A DNA stretch of 64,000 nt from Longimicrobiales bacterium. GTDB lineage: Bacteria > Gemmatimonadota > Gemmatimonadetes > Longimicrobiales > Gaopeijiaceae. Positions within the stretch are counted from its first letter, which is position 1. Each line of letters begins with the position of its first letter. Shown here one piece after another: positions 42,577-51,777 of the stretch. A model generated the notes under the pieces. It saw only the letters and a program-made list of their open reading frames with translations, did no database searches and was not told the DNA's origin. The stretch is from NCBI GenBank assembly GCA_958295645.1, contig OY282361.1, positions 1,268,501 through 1,332,500 of the forward strand, given 5' to 3'. A program made the position numbers and the translations under genes.

Positions 42577-44019
42577 TCACAGCCCTCCCCCGGGACGCCC
42601 GTCAACATCACTCTCGTCCGCTGGCCCGACAAGTCCTCCCCACCCGGCCCCGCTAGCCGCCGTCCCCCCCTTCGCAGAGGCTGCGCCGCCCTGCCGCTCC
42701 CCCGCCTCCGCCTCGTGCTGCTCCCATTTCTTCTCCAGCCGGCGGAACGCCGCCGTGATCTCGGAGCGCAACCGCGCGAAGCGCCGCCGGACGTCCGGAC
42801 GACCTTGAAGGCGCACGAACAACACCGCGTCCTCGCGCATCTCCTCCGCCACTTCCAACCATCGCATCGCGACGTAGCCGCAGAGCGGCGCGAGCGCCGC
42901 CACCGCCAGAGCCGCCGCCGCGCCGCCCAAGGCGTATCCCGCAAGCGTCCCCGCCGTCCAGGCCAAGACGGCGCCCAGGAACAGCGCGATCAACTTGCTT
43001 ATGGCCCTCACTTCGAATGCCGGCCGCATCAGCCTAGCCGCCAGCACGGCGACCCCTACGACCGGCCCCCACAGCAACACGCCCATCAGCGCAGCCGGCA
43101 ATCCCAGAACCAGCAGCGACCCCCGCACCGCGATGTAGCGAGCCACGGGCCGCACTCCGTACTTGACCGGCACGTCGCCCGCGCCCGCCTTCACGAAGGA
43201 ATGAAGGGCCGCGTAGTGCCCCACCTTGGCCACCAGCGCCTCGTGCTCCTCGGGAGCGTTGCGCCGCACCCATTCCAGCGCGGCAGCAAACCTCTGCAGG
43301 CGGGGAAACCGCGTCCCCAGCCTCTCGCGGGTGCGCCACGGGACCCAGCGAGACTCCCGCACAAACATTTGTTCCGCCATCTCCACCAAGGCCCGGTCCC
43401 CGGCGTGCACGAAGTTGAGCGTCTGCGCCCGGATGCCGGCCTCGATCCTTCGGGTCAGCATTCGCACGGCCATCGCCGGATCGTGCCCGTAGGCCTGCTC
43501 CAGGTCCGCGCAGGCGAACGCCCGGCCGAAGCGGACCACGACGCCCGTCCGCGCGCTCTCCTTCCTGGAGTACGTGATGCCGACCGGCACGATCGACAGG
43601 TCCAACCGCCAACCCGCCGCCGCCTCGGCCTGAAGAGCGATGCGCGCCGCACCGGTGCGCAGCTCCGCCAACTGCGATTCGGAATGGCTCCGGCCCTCCG
43701 GATAGATCTGAATCGCGCCGCCCTCCAGGAGCACGCCGACGGCCGCGCGAAACGTGTCCTCGTTGCGGTGCATGGCCTCCGGGTCGTCCTGCCGCCGGTG
43801 CACGGGGATTCCGCCGAGGGCCCTCATCACCGCACCGAGAAGCAGCCGGTCGAAGAGGGGAGCGCGGCCCAGCGGACGCGTCGCGCGCTCGCTGCATCGA
43901 AAGATCAGGAGCGGATCCACGAGGCTGTTGGGATGATTCGCGGTGATCATCACCGGACCCGAGGGCACGGGCGGGCCGTGGCGGTCCACCTGGTAGAACA
44001 CCGCCGCCACGGCGCCCAC
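42577..44019 (-). CDS. Lysophospholipid acyltransferase (PlsC-like) with C-terminal membrane domain
   Basis: A 480-residue protein with an N-terminal PlsC/LPLAT domain: catalytic ITANHPNSLVDPLL (NHPNSLVD replaces the common NHxxxxD), LGGIPVHRR, and the substrate motif IQIYPEGRSHSE. Two or three hydrophobic helices follow (about 283-360 and 375-395), then a coiled-coil and a Gly-rich tail. It should acylate lysophosphatidic acid or a related lipid. GTG 44019 is the first normal start, but the amphipathic helix expected before it (RLSKLLARIVGAVAAVFYQV) is encoded upstream in frame, with CTG 44064 after GAAGGA as a possible initiator. Confidence 0.85.
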   Translation of the reverse strand: MGAVAAVFYQVDRHGPPVPSGPVMITANHPNSLVDPLLIFRCSERATRPLGRAPLFDRLLLGAVMRALGGIPVHRRQDDPEAMHRNEDTFRAAVGVLLEGGAIQIYPEGRSHSESQLAELRTGAARIALQAEAAAGWRLDLSIVPVGITYSRKESARTGVVVRFGRAFACADLEQAYGHDPAMAVRMLTRRIEAGIRAQTLNFVHAGDRALVEMAEQMFVRESRWVPWRTRERLGTRFPRLQRFAAALEWVRRNAPEEHEALVAKVGHYAALHSFVKAGAGDVPVKYGVRPVARYIAVRGSLLVLGLPAALMGVLLWGPVVGVAVLAARLMRPAFEVRAISKLIALFLGAVLAWTAGTLAGYALGGAAAALAVAALAPLCGYVAMRWLEVAEEMREDAVLFVRLQGRPDVRRRFARLRSEITAAFRRLEKKWEQHEAEAGERQGGAASAKGGTAASGAGWGGLVGPADESDVDGRPGGGL

Positions 44020-44170
44020 GATGCGGGCGAGCAGCTTCGAGAGTCGGTTGGGCGTCGTGTGCAGGGCTCGGATTCCTTCAGGTGGATGCGGAGCCGACAG
44101 GTTATCTTCGCCAAAGGGTCGGCATCTCCGCTACCTCCCAGCACGTCCGCCGCTTCGAGCAAGGAACCGG

Positions 44171-45175
44171 GTGCTCACGACCTCCTCTATGCCCACAGCC
44201 GGCGCCGCGACCGTCCGCGACGCCTCGGAAGACCGCAATCCCGGCGTCCCGTTGGACTTGGACTGGGTGCGCCGCGTCCGCGTGAACCGGAGCGCCGCCG
44301 AGTTCCGTGCGCATACGCTGGCGCGCCGCCGGTCGGTCAAGGCGGAGTGGCAGGCCGGCTGGCTGCTGCGCGCCGTCACGCTCACGGATCTGACCACGCT
44401 CGCGGGCGACGACACGCCCGGCCGGGTTCGCAGGCTGTGCGGCAAGGCCCGCCGTGCGGTCCGGGCCGACGTCCTGAACGCCCTCGGAGTCCCGCCGGAG
44501 GCCGTCTGCGCGGCGGCCGCCTGCGTGCACCCCGCCATGACGCCCACAGCCCGCGACGCGCTCGAGGGCAGTCCCGTTCGGGTCGCGGCGGTGGCCGCCG
44601 GATTCCCCTCCGGCCTGTCGCCGTTCGGCACTCGTGTCGAGGAGGTGCGCGAGGTCGTGGCCGCCGGCGCCCAGGAAGTGGACATCGTGATCGCGCGCGA
44701 CGCCGTTCTCCTGGGCGACTGGGAGCGGCTCTGGCGCGAGGTGGCCGCGTTTCGCGAAGCGTGCGGGGCCGCGCATCTCAAGGCGATCCTGGCCACCGGC
44801 GAGTTGGGGACCCTGGCCAAGGTGGCGCAGGCCGCGCTGGTGGCCATGATGGCCGGCGCCGACTTCGTGAAGACGTCCACCGGCAAGGAGGCCGTCAACG
44901 CCACCTTGCCCGTGGGGCTGGTCATGGCCCGCACCGTCCGCGAGTACTTTCGCGCGACGGGCCACCGTGTGGGCCTCAAGGCGGCGGGCGGCCTCCGCAC
45001 CAGCCGCGACGCTCTGGCCTGGATGGTGCTGGTGAAGGAGGAGCTCGGCGACGCCTGGCTGGTCCCCGAACTCTTCCGCCTCGGCGCGAGCACCCTGCTG
45101 GCCGACGTGGAGCGCCAGCTCGAGCACCACGCGACAGGACGCTACTCCGCCTTCCACAGGCACGCCCTCGGATAG
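44171..45175 (+). CDS. deoC: Deoxyribose-phosphate aldolase, eukaryote-type
   Basis: About 334 residues, longer than the 250-260 of common bacterial DeoC. It cleaves 2-deoxyribose 5-phosphate to acetaldehyde and glyceraldehyde 3-phosphate. The Schiff-base lysine is K234 in GADFVKTSTGKEAVNAT, with the proton-relay lysine in VGLKAAGGLRTSRDAL. Stretches such as VKAEWQAGWLLRAVTLTDLT, AHLKAILATGELGTL, VKEELGDAWLVPELFRLGAS and HHATGRYSAFH match animal DERA closely. GTG 44171 is preferred because AAGGA lies five bases before it; ATG 44189 is the alternative. ALDH16 follows after 14 bases. Confidence 0.92.
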   Translation: MLTTSSMPTAGAATVRDASEDRNPGVPLDLDWVRRVRVNRSAAEFRAHTLARRRSVKAEWQAGWLLRAVTLTDLTTLAGDDTPGRVRRLCGKARRAVRADVLNALGVPPEAVCAAAACVHPAMTPTARDALEGSPVRVAAVAAGFPSGLSPFGTRVEEVREVVAAGAQEVDIVIARDAVLLGDWERLWREVAAFREACGAAHLKAILATGELGTLAKVAQAALVAMMAGADFVKTSTGKEAVNATLPVGLVMARTVREYFRATGHRVGLKAAGGLRTSRDALAWMVLVKEELGDAWLVPELFRLGASTLLADVERQLEHHATGRYSAFHRHALG

Positions 45176-45189
45176 ACGAGGAGGATTCC

Positions 45190-47658
45190 ATGGCTCAGCT
45201 CAAGACTTCGGTCCGCCGAGCGTTCGAAGAGGTCTCCTACAGTCCGGCCCCCGAGAGCGCCGGCCTCGCCGACCAATGGCTGGACGGCCACGGGCGCGAG
45301 TTCGGCCACTTCATGGGCGGCGACTGGAGAGCGGGCGACGGTCCGCTCGTCGAGACGCGTTGCCCGGCCGACGGCACGCTCCTGGCGCGTTTTCGCAACG
45401 GCGCCGCCAGCGACGTGGACGCCGCAGTCGAAGCGGCCTCCGGGGCCCTGCCCGGCTGGCGCGCGGCCGGTTCCTCGGCTCGGGCGCGCCATCTGTACAG
45501 GCTGGCCCGGCAGATCCAGAAGCGTTCGCGTCACTTCGCGGTGCTGGAGGCGCTCGACAACGGCAAGCCGATCCGCGAGTCGCGGGACATCGACGTGCCG
45601 CTCGCGGCTAGGCACTTCTATCACCACGCCGGCTGGGCGCAACTTCTGGACGCGGAGTTTCGGGGATACGAAGGCGTCGGCGTGGCCGGCCAGATCATCC
45701 CCTGGAACTTCCCGCTGCTGATGCTGGCCTGGAAGGTCGCGCCGGCGCTCGCCGCCGGGTGCACGGTCGTGCTCAAGCCGGCCGAGTACACGCCGCTGAC
45801 CGCGTTGCTCTTCGCGGAGCTGGCCGCCGAGACGGGCCTGCCGCCCGGCGTCTTCAACGTGGTGACGGGCGACGGCGCCGCGGGAGCGGCTCTGGTGCGG
45901 CATCCGGGCGTCCACAAGATCGCCTTCACCGGCTCGACCGAAGTGGGACGCGACATCCGCGCGGCCACGGCCGGCACCGGCAAGAAGGTCTCGCTGGAGC
46001 TGGGCGGCAAGTCGCCTTTCGTGGTCTTCGAGAACGCCGACTTGGACGCGGCGGCCGAAGGCGTCGTGGACTCCGTCTGGTTCAACCAGGGCGAGGTCTG
46101 CTGCGCGGGCACGCGGCTCCTGGTGCAGGAGAGCGTCGAGGAGGACTTCCTGGCCCGCCTCGCCGACAGAATGGAGACAATCCGCGTCGGTCATCCCCTC
46201 GACAAGTCCACCGACATGGGGGCCATCGTGGACGGCGCCCAGGTCGAGCGCATCGAGAGCTTCCTGGAAGCCGGACGGAAGGACGGCGCGGTGATTCGCC
46301 AGCCGTCCTCGCCCGTCCCCGAGCGGGGCTTCTACGTTCCTCCGACGCTGTGCATGGGCGCACCCTCGTCGAGCCCCCTGGTCACGGAGGAGGTCTTCGG
46401 CCCCGTGGTCGCGAGCCTCACCTTCCGCACCCCTGCCGAAGCCGTGCAGCTCGCCAACGACACGCGCTACGGCCTAGCCGCGAGCGTCTGGACCGAAGAC
46501 GTCAACTTGGCGCTCGACATGGCCCCGGCGATCAAGGCTGGAACCGTGTGGATCAACTGCACGAACGTGTTCGACGCCGCCTCCGGTTTCGGCGGCTACC
46601 GCGAGTCGGGTTTCGGACGCGAAGGCGGACGCGAAGGCATGTGGGAGTACTTGGCGCCGGTGGCGCGGGGGGATGCGGGCGCGCCGGGGGATGCGCATTC
46701 GATGCGGGACGCGCCCGACGATGCCGATGCGCCGGGCGGCGTGGGGGCAAGCGAGCGTAGCGGCAAGGCAGGAGATGGACGAGCGGGCGGCGCGAGCGCG
46801 GGCAAGCGCGAACAGATCGACCGCACTCGAAAGCTCTACGTCGGCGGCAAGCAGGCGCGGCCCGACGGCGGCTACTCGCTGGTGATGCTGGACCGGGAGG
46901 GCGAGGCCTATGCGGAGGTCCCGCGCGGCAATCGAAAGGACGTGCGCAACGCGGTCGAAGCGGCGGGACGTGCACGGGCGAGATGGGCCGCGGCAAGCGG
47001 ACACGACCGTGCGCAGATCCTGTATTTCCTCGCGGAGAACCTGGCCGCGCGGGCAGACGAGTTCGCCGGTCGCTTGACGCGGGCGACGGGCGACGCTCCC
47101 GAAGCCGCGGCGGCGGAGACGGAGGCGGCCGTGCAGGCCCTGTTCACCTTCGCCGCCTGGGCCGACAAGTACGATGGGCGCGTGCACTCCACTCCCTTCC
47201 GCAACGTGACGCTGGCCATGAACGAGCCGGTCGGCGCCGTCGGCATCCGATGCGGTGATCGCGCGCCGCTGGCCGGCGCCGTGGCCCCCCTGGCCGCCGC
47301 CTTGTCGCAGGGCAACGTGGCCGTGGCGGTCGTCTCCGCTCGCTTCCCCGTCCCCGCGCTCGACTTCGTGCAGGTGCTCGAGACCTCCGACGTGCCCCCC
47401 GGCGTCGTCAACGTCGTCTCAGGCATCCACGACGAAGTCTTCCCCACCCTCGCCGCGCACGACGACGTGGATCAGCTTTGGGACTTGGTCGGCGACGATC
47501 TCTCCGGCGAGGCCGAGCGTCTCTCCGCCGGCAACCTCAAGCGCGTCTGGGTCGCCCGCACCGGGTTGGACTGGCTGGCGCTGTCCGGGCGCGACTGCGA
47601 GTTCCTGTTGCGCCAAGCCACCCGCGTCAAGAACATCTGGGTGCCGTACGGAGCCTGA
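45190..47658 (+). CDS. ALDH16-type two-module aldehyde dehydrogenase
   Basis: An 822-residue protein. Residues about 20-505 form a complete NAD-dependent aldehyde dehydrogenase: IIPWNFPLLMLAWKVAPAL, IAFTGSTEVGRD, general base in VSLELGGKSPFVV and catalytic C304 in NQGEVCCAGTR. After a low-complexity linker (about 506-552) comes a second, partial ALDH module (LYVGGKQARPDGGYSLVMLD onward) that lacks the Cys and Glu of an active site. This layout is that of ALDH16, in which bacterial members keep the catalytic Cys that vertebrate ones lost. Beside deoC it probably oxidises the acetaldehyde released there. GAGGA precedes the ATG. Confidence 0.9.
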   Translation: MAQLKTSVRRAFEEVSYSPAPESAGLADQWLDGHGREFGHFMGGDWRAGDGPLVETRCPADGTLLARFRNGAASDVDAAVEAASGALPGWRAAGSSARARHLYRLARQIQKRSRHFAVLEALDNGKPIRESRDIDVPLAARHFYHHAGWAQLLDAEFRGYEGVGVAGQIIPWNFPLLMLAWKVAPALAAGCTVVLKPAEYTPLTALLFAELAAETGLPPGVFNVVTGDGAAGAALVRHPGVHKIAFTGSTEVGRDIRAATAGTGKKVSLELGGKSPFVVFENADLDAAAEGVVDSVWFNQGEVCCAGTRLLVQESVEEDFLARLADRMETIRVGHPLDKSTDMGAIVDGAQVERIESFLEAGRKDGAVIRQPSSPVPERGFYVPPTLCMGAPSSSPLVTEEVFGPVVASLTFRTPAEAVQLANDTRYGLAASVWTEDVNLALDMAPAIKAGTVWINCTNVFDAASGFGGYRESGFGREGGREGMWEYLAPVARGDAGAPGDAHSMRDAPDDADAPGGVGASERSGKAGDGRAGGASAGKREQIDRTRKLYVGGKQARPDGGYSLVMLDREGEAYAEVPRGNRKDVRNAVEAAGRARARWAAASGHDRAQILYFLAENLAARADEFAGRLTRATGDAPEAAAAETEAAVQALFTFAAWADKYDGRVHSTPFRNVTLAMNEPVGAVGIRCGDRAPLAGAVAPLAAALSQGNVAVAVVSARFPVPALDFVQVLETSDVPPGVVNVVSGIHDEVFPTLAAHDDVDQLWDLVGDDLSGEAERLSAGNLKRVWVARTGLDWLALSGRDCEFLLRQATRVKNIWVPYGA

Positions 47659-47694
47659 CCGCGTAGAGCCGCCCGCCGCCGAAGAGCGCCGCCG

Positions 47695-49455
47695 ATGCTG
47701 ACCAAGCTGACCATCCGCAACTTCAAGCAGTTCGACGACGTCGAAATCGAACTGGGCAGTCCGGTCGTCTTCGTGGGGCCAAACAACTCGGGCAAGACGA
47801 CCGCCCTGCAGGCCCTGTCTCTGTGGAGCACGGGACTCCGGTTGTGGAACGCCAAGCGCTCCGGCAAGACGGCTCCGGCCAAGCGCCCCGGCGTCACAGT
47901 CAACCGGCGCGACTTGGTGTCGGTTCCGGTGCCCGGAGCGAAGCTGCTTTGGCGCGAACTGCACGTCCGAGAACAGCGGCGCGTCAACGGCCGGCAGGGC
48001 ACGTCGAACGTTCGCGTCGAGATCGTCGTCGAAGGCGCGACGAACGAGGGCGAATGGCGATGCGGCCTCGAGTTCGACTACGCCAACGAAGAGTCCTTCT
48101 ATTGCCGGCCGCTCCGCCTGGGCGACGGCAATGCCTCCAGCCGCATGGAGGTTCCTCCGGCAGCCGGCGAGGTCCGAATCGCATACCTGCCCCCGATGTC
48201 GGGCTTGGCCGCGACGGAACCCCGCTTGGATCCGGGCGCCGTCGACGTCCGCATCGGCGAGGGCCGCACGGCCGAGGTGCTCCGCAACCTTTGCCACCGC
48301 GTGCACGAGGACGACGAGCATCCGGGGCGGTGGGACAAACTCGCCAAGCACATGAGGAGCTTGTTCGGCGTGCAGGTCGACCCGCCGAAGTACAATCCGG
48401 CGCTGGGCGAGATCACGATGACCTACAGCGAGCACGGCGTGCCGCTCGATCTGTCCGCGTCCGGGAGAGGCTTGCAACAGACGTTGCTTCTGCTCGCCTA
48501 CATGTACTCGAATCCAGGCGCGGTTCTGTTGCTCGACGAGCCCGACGCGCACATGGAAATCCTCCGCCAGCGCCAGACCTACGGCCTGCTCACCAACACT
48601 GCAAACGAGACCGGCAGCCAAATCGTCGCCGCGACCCACTCCGAGGTCGTGCTCAACGAAGCCGCCGGACGCGACCTGGTGGTGGCCTTCGTCGGCTCTC
48701 CCCACGTCGTCGGGGGCAGGCGCAGCCAAGTGGCCAAGGCGCTCAAGGAGATCGGATGGGAAGACTACTATCAGGCGAAGCAAACGGGTTGGGTACTCTA
48801 CGTCGAGGGCTCCACGGACTTGGCGATCCTGCGGACGTTCGCCGGACGCCTGCAACACGACGAAGCCAGGAATGCGCTTGAACGCCCCTTCGTGCACTAC
48901 GTGGGAAACCAACCCGGAGTGGCCAAGAGACATTTCCATGGTCTCCGGGAGGCCGTTATCGGGCTACGGGGCGTCGCTCTGTTCGACCAGCTCGACAACC
49001 GTCCCGACATCCACCCCATCAAGTGCTTGATGTGGGACCGCCGCGAGATCGAGAACTATCTGTGCTCGCGGGAAACTCTCCAAGCGTTCGCCCAGGCCGA
49101 GGCTGGCCAGGACGCGCTGCACCCTCTCTCGTCCGCAAGCGAAACCAAACAGACCGAACGCCGGCTACGCGCCATGCGCACGGCCATTAGCGACATGGAG
49201 ACCGCGCTCAAGACGCTGGGCAAGGGCTCCCCGTGGAGCGCCGACATCAAAGCCAGCGACGACTTCCTGATCCCGTTGTTCCAGGCTTACCACGAGAAGC
49301 TGGCTCTGCCCAACCTCATGGCCAAGAGGAACTTCCATGTGCTGGCGGCCCATGTCCCCGAGCAAGAGATCGCGCCGGAAGTCCGGCAGAAGCTCGACGC
49401 CATCGCCCGCGTTGCCGCAGGGGCCTACTCGAGCACCCCCAGCATCTCGTCGTGA
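47695..49455 (+). CDS. OLD-like ATPase with TOPRIM/DUF4435-type C-terminal domain
   Basis: A 586-residue ABC/AAA-class ATPase. It has Walker A GPNNSGKTT (28-36), an ABC signature LSASGRGLQQT (253-263), Walker B AVLLLDEPDAHME (276-288) and the histidine switch ATHS (313-316). The C-terminal half opens with YVEGSTDLAIL (369-379), then ALFDQLDN (428-435) and WDRREIENYL (447-456), the acidic pattern of TOPRIM-type nuclease domains in OLD proteins or the related DUF4435. Such proteins act in phage defence, for example GajA. Its end overlaps the converging mcrC gene by 31 bases. A GAGCGCC stretch precedes the ATG; the site is weak. Confidence 0.82.
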   Translation: MLTKLTIRNFKQFDDVEIELGSPVVFVGPNNSGKTTALQALSLWSTGLRLWNAKRSGKTAPAKRPGVTVNRRDLVSVPVPGAKLLWRELHVREQRRVNGRQGTSNVRVEIVVEGATNEGEWRCGLEFDYANEESFYCRPLRLGDGNASSRMEVPPAAGEVRIAYLPPMSGLAATEPRLDPGAVDVRIGEGRTAEVLRNLCHRVHEDDEHPGRWDKLAKHMRSLFGVQVDPPKYNPALGEITMTYSEHGVPLDLSASGRGLQQTLLLLAYMYSNPGAVLLLDEPDAHMEILRQRQTYGLLTNTANETGSQIVAATHSEVVLNEAAGRDLVVAFVGSPHVVGGRRSQVAKALKEIGWEDYYQAKQTGWVLYVEGSTDLAILRTFAGRLQHDEARNALERPFVHYVGNQPGVAKRHFHGLREAVIGLRGVALFDQLDNRPDIHPIKCLMWDRREIENYLCSRETLQAFAQAEAGQDALHPLSSASETKQTERRLRAMRTAISDMETALKTLGKGSPWSADIKASDDFLIPLFQAYHEKLALPNLMAKRNFHVLAAHVPEQEIAPEVRQKLDAIARVAAGAYSSTPSISS

Positions 49456-50534
49456 ATGCCCCGCCAGTCTTCCTGGTTCAGGTCGACGGTGCGGGCCTGG
49501 ATGCGGAAGCCTTCCAACCGAACGTCGATCCGTAGGGGCTCGTCTCCCTGCGGGTACAGCAAGATCCCCTCGTGCTGGGGGCCAGGCGGCACCGTCGCCT
49601 CGCGGTTGCGGACGTAGGACAGAAGCTGGTAGAGGTTGCCGGAGCGAAGCTTGCCTGCCCCGTGGCGCCCGCCCAAGGCCTCCGCATAGTACTTGGTGTC
49701 CAGCACGATGCGCCGGGCTCTGGATTCCAAGATCAAGTCGGCTTCCATCACGGGTATTCTCGCCTCGTCGGCTTCCGTGGCGGCCCATCTCTCCGACCAC
49801 TTGATCCGGCGACCGCCCCGGTTGACCTCGAAGCTCCTCTGCTCCTTGCGAAAAAACCCCGTCGCGAACGCCTCGAACAACCGCCACATCCTCGCTTCGT
49901 CCCGACGGAAGTCGTGGAACGCAACTCGGTCTCTTTGCCGTTCTCCGACGAGCTGGCATTCGAGGATCAGGCGACACACGTCCAGAAGAAAGCGGTACAG
50001 GCGGCGGTTCTGATCGATCTGGACCAGCCCGAAGCTCCGGCGTCTCAAGGGCACGACCGAGACGCCCGCAAGTCGGTGATAGGCCGAGAGCACTTCCGCG
50101 TGAACATCGGCGGCCAAGCCCGCGTCGCCGAGAGATGTCTCCACGCCGCCGTCCGTGCGCGATCCCTCCTCCGCCACGCCCAGCCTCCGAAGCGAGTCCA
50201 GCGACGAGCGCAAGATGCGGTTCAAGAGGATGTCCGGAGACAACTCTTCGAATTCGCAGGCGGCTCGGCTGCGCGCTCGAAGCGCGCGCTTGGCAGTGTC
50301 GCCCACAACAAGCTTGCCGCGAATGCCGGCCAAGTCGTCGCGCCGCTCCACGTAACCCCGGTCGATTCCCCGGCGGAGCAACCGATTCGTGCCGCTCGCC
50401 AACACCTTGCCCAGCAGATCCTGCACCGACGAAAGCTCTCCGGCCGTCGACAGCGCCTTCGCGTCCCGTTCCTGGGCGTGGTCCCAAGCGTAGCAAAGCA
50501 GATAATAGACGTTGAAGACCGGAACCTGCTTCAA
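49425..50534 (-). CDS. mcrC: McrC-like restriction endonuclease subunit
   Basis: A 369-residue member of the McrC family (COG4268). The N-terminal DUF2357-like part (VFNVYYLLCYAWDHAQ, LLRRGIDRGYVERRDDLAGIRGK) is followed by a PD-(D/E)xK nuclease domain with D266 in PVMEADLILE and D279-T-K281 in IVLDTKYYAEA, then a helix YQLLSYVRNRE. It supplies the cutting activity for the McrB GTPase. The start is TTG, overlapping the mcrB stop by TTGA. Its 3' end overlaps the converging OLD-like gene. Confidence 0.88.
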   Translation of the reverse strand: MKQVPVFNVYYLLCYAWDHAQERDAKALSTAGELSSVQDLLGKVLASGTNRLLRRGIDRGYVERRDDLAGIRGKLVVGDTAKRALRARSRAACEFEELSPDILLNRILRSSLDSLRRLGVAEEGSRTDGGVETSLGDAGLAADVHAEVLSAYHRLAGVSVVPLRRRSFGLVQIDQNRRLYRFLLDVCRLILECQLVGERQRDRVAFHDFRRDEARMWRLFEAFATGFFRKEQRSFEVNRGGRRIKWSERWAATEADEARIPVMEADLILESRARRIVLDTKYYAEALGGRHGAGKLRSGNLYQLLSYVRNREATVPPGPQHEGILLYPQGDEPLRIDVRLEGFRIQARTVDLNQEDWRGIHDEMLGVLE

Positions 50535-51772
50535 GGCGCACGCAGAGCCTTCGCCGCGTTGTCGGCATTTTCGCCCGCGTCGAACCAATACTCGCGCAAC
50601 ATCGGCACGATCTGCGTCCTCACGATGTCCTCGTACCAGTTGTCGGGCACGGGCCCGCCCTCTGCCGGGACGAAGTAGCTGTGTCCGATCTCGAATCCTG
50701 GGCCGAGATCCGAGTCCTCGCGGATCTCCCGGTTGAGCCTCTCCATGCGCCTCTGAATGGTCTGCACGAGGTCCGTGTCGACTCCGCATTTTCTCAAGTA
50801 CGCCCGGAACTGGGCAGTCCCGAAAGCAGGCGACAGACGCTCGAAGGCGAACCTGCGACGCAAGGCGTAGTCCACCACGGCCAGAGAACGGTCGGCGGTG
50901 TTCATCAACCCGAGTATGTGCACGTTCGGCGGCACGAAGAAGCTGTCGCCGGGCTTGCCGTACGTCAGCGACACGGCGTACTCCTCGCTCCGCTTGTCCG
51001 ACTCGACCAACATCAGAAGTTCTCCGAAGATTCTGGACAGATTGCCCCTGTTGATCTCGTCTATGATGAGGACGTGAGGCGTCTCAGGTGCGTCTCGGGC
51101 GCGTTTGCAGAACTCGAAGAAGACGCCGTTTCTAAGTGTGAAGCCGCCACGTGCGGTGGGCCGGTACCCCTGCACGAAGTCCTCGTATGCGTAGGACTGG
51201 TGAAACTGCACCATTTCGATAGGCTTCGAGTCGCGGGTCTCGATCAAGCACCAAGCAAGACGTCGCGCCATGAACGTCTTGCCTGTGCCCGGTGGGCCCT
51301 GGAGAATCAAGTTCTTGCGAGACCGGAGCGCGTCAAGCATCCTTTCGAGGCGCGCCGGTGAGATAAAAAGATCCTCCAATGCATCGGCAGGACCATAGTG
51401 TCGCGACGAAACAGGAGAGGGCTCCGAAGAACTCCGCCTATACGCTCTTTTGGTTCTTTTGTACTTGTCGAGCACTTCTTGCTCTTCATCCACGTCCAGC
51501 CCGGATTCCGTCACCGCCCACAGGCATCGGCCTACGTTCTCGACAAGACCTGCTTGCTTCAGGTTGCTACGCGCCCAGCTCGCATCGTAAGCGAACCTGG
51601 ACTCCTTTCGGTTCGGGGCCACGATGCGGAGCACGGCATCGGACAACCCCAAATCGCTCGCAACTTGGCGTTCGATCTCGTCGTTGCTCATCGACCGCCC
51701 GGAAGCCTGGAGTATCCGTAGCGTCGGCCAGAGGAGTCCCCGGCGCCGCGGAACCGCCTGTTCCGCCCCCAC
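50531..51772 (-). CDS. mcrB: McrB-like AAA+ GTPase with Mrr_N winged-helix domain
   Basis: About 413 residues. Residues 8-100 match the Mrr N-terminal winged-helix domain (LLWPTLRILQASGRSMSNDE, then FAYDASWARSNLKQAGLVEN), in place of the DUF3578 or other readers of classical McrB. The AAA+ module has Walker A LQGPPGTGKTF (157-167), the SYAYEDFVQGYRP block, Walker B LIIDEINRGNLSRIFGELL and the McrB-specific MNTADRSLAVVDYALRRRF (290-308). The start is uncertain: GTG 51772, six bases after the VPS10 gene stop, fits the domain but its AAGGAG is too close. The 5' part (about 51360-51720) is clearly less GC-rich than the neighbourhood. Confidence 0.85.
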   Translation of the reverse strand: MGAEQAVPRRRGLLWPTLRILQASGRSMSNDEIERQVASDLGLSDAVLRIVAPNRKESRFAYDASWARSNLKQAGLVENVGRCLWAVTESGLDVDEEQEVLDKYKRTKRAYRRSSSEPSPVSSRHYGPADALEDLFISPARLERMLDALRSRKNLILQGPPGTGKTFMARRLAWCLIETRDSKPIEMVQFHQSYAYEDFVQGYRPTARGGFTLRNGVFFEFCKRARDAPETPHVLIIDEINRGNLSRIFGELLMLVESDKRSEEYAVSLTYGKPGDSFFVPPNVHILGLMNTADRSLAVVDYALRRRFAFERLSPAFGTAQFRAYLRKCGVDTDLVQTIQRRMERLNREIREDSDLGPGFEIGHSYFVPAEGGPVPDNWYEDIVRTQIVPMLREYWFDAGENADNAAKALRAP

Positions 51773-51777
51773 CTCCT

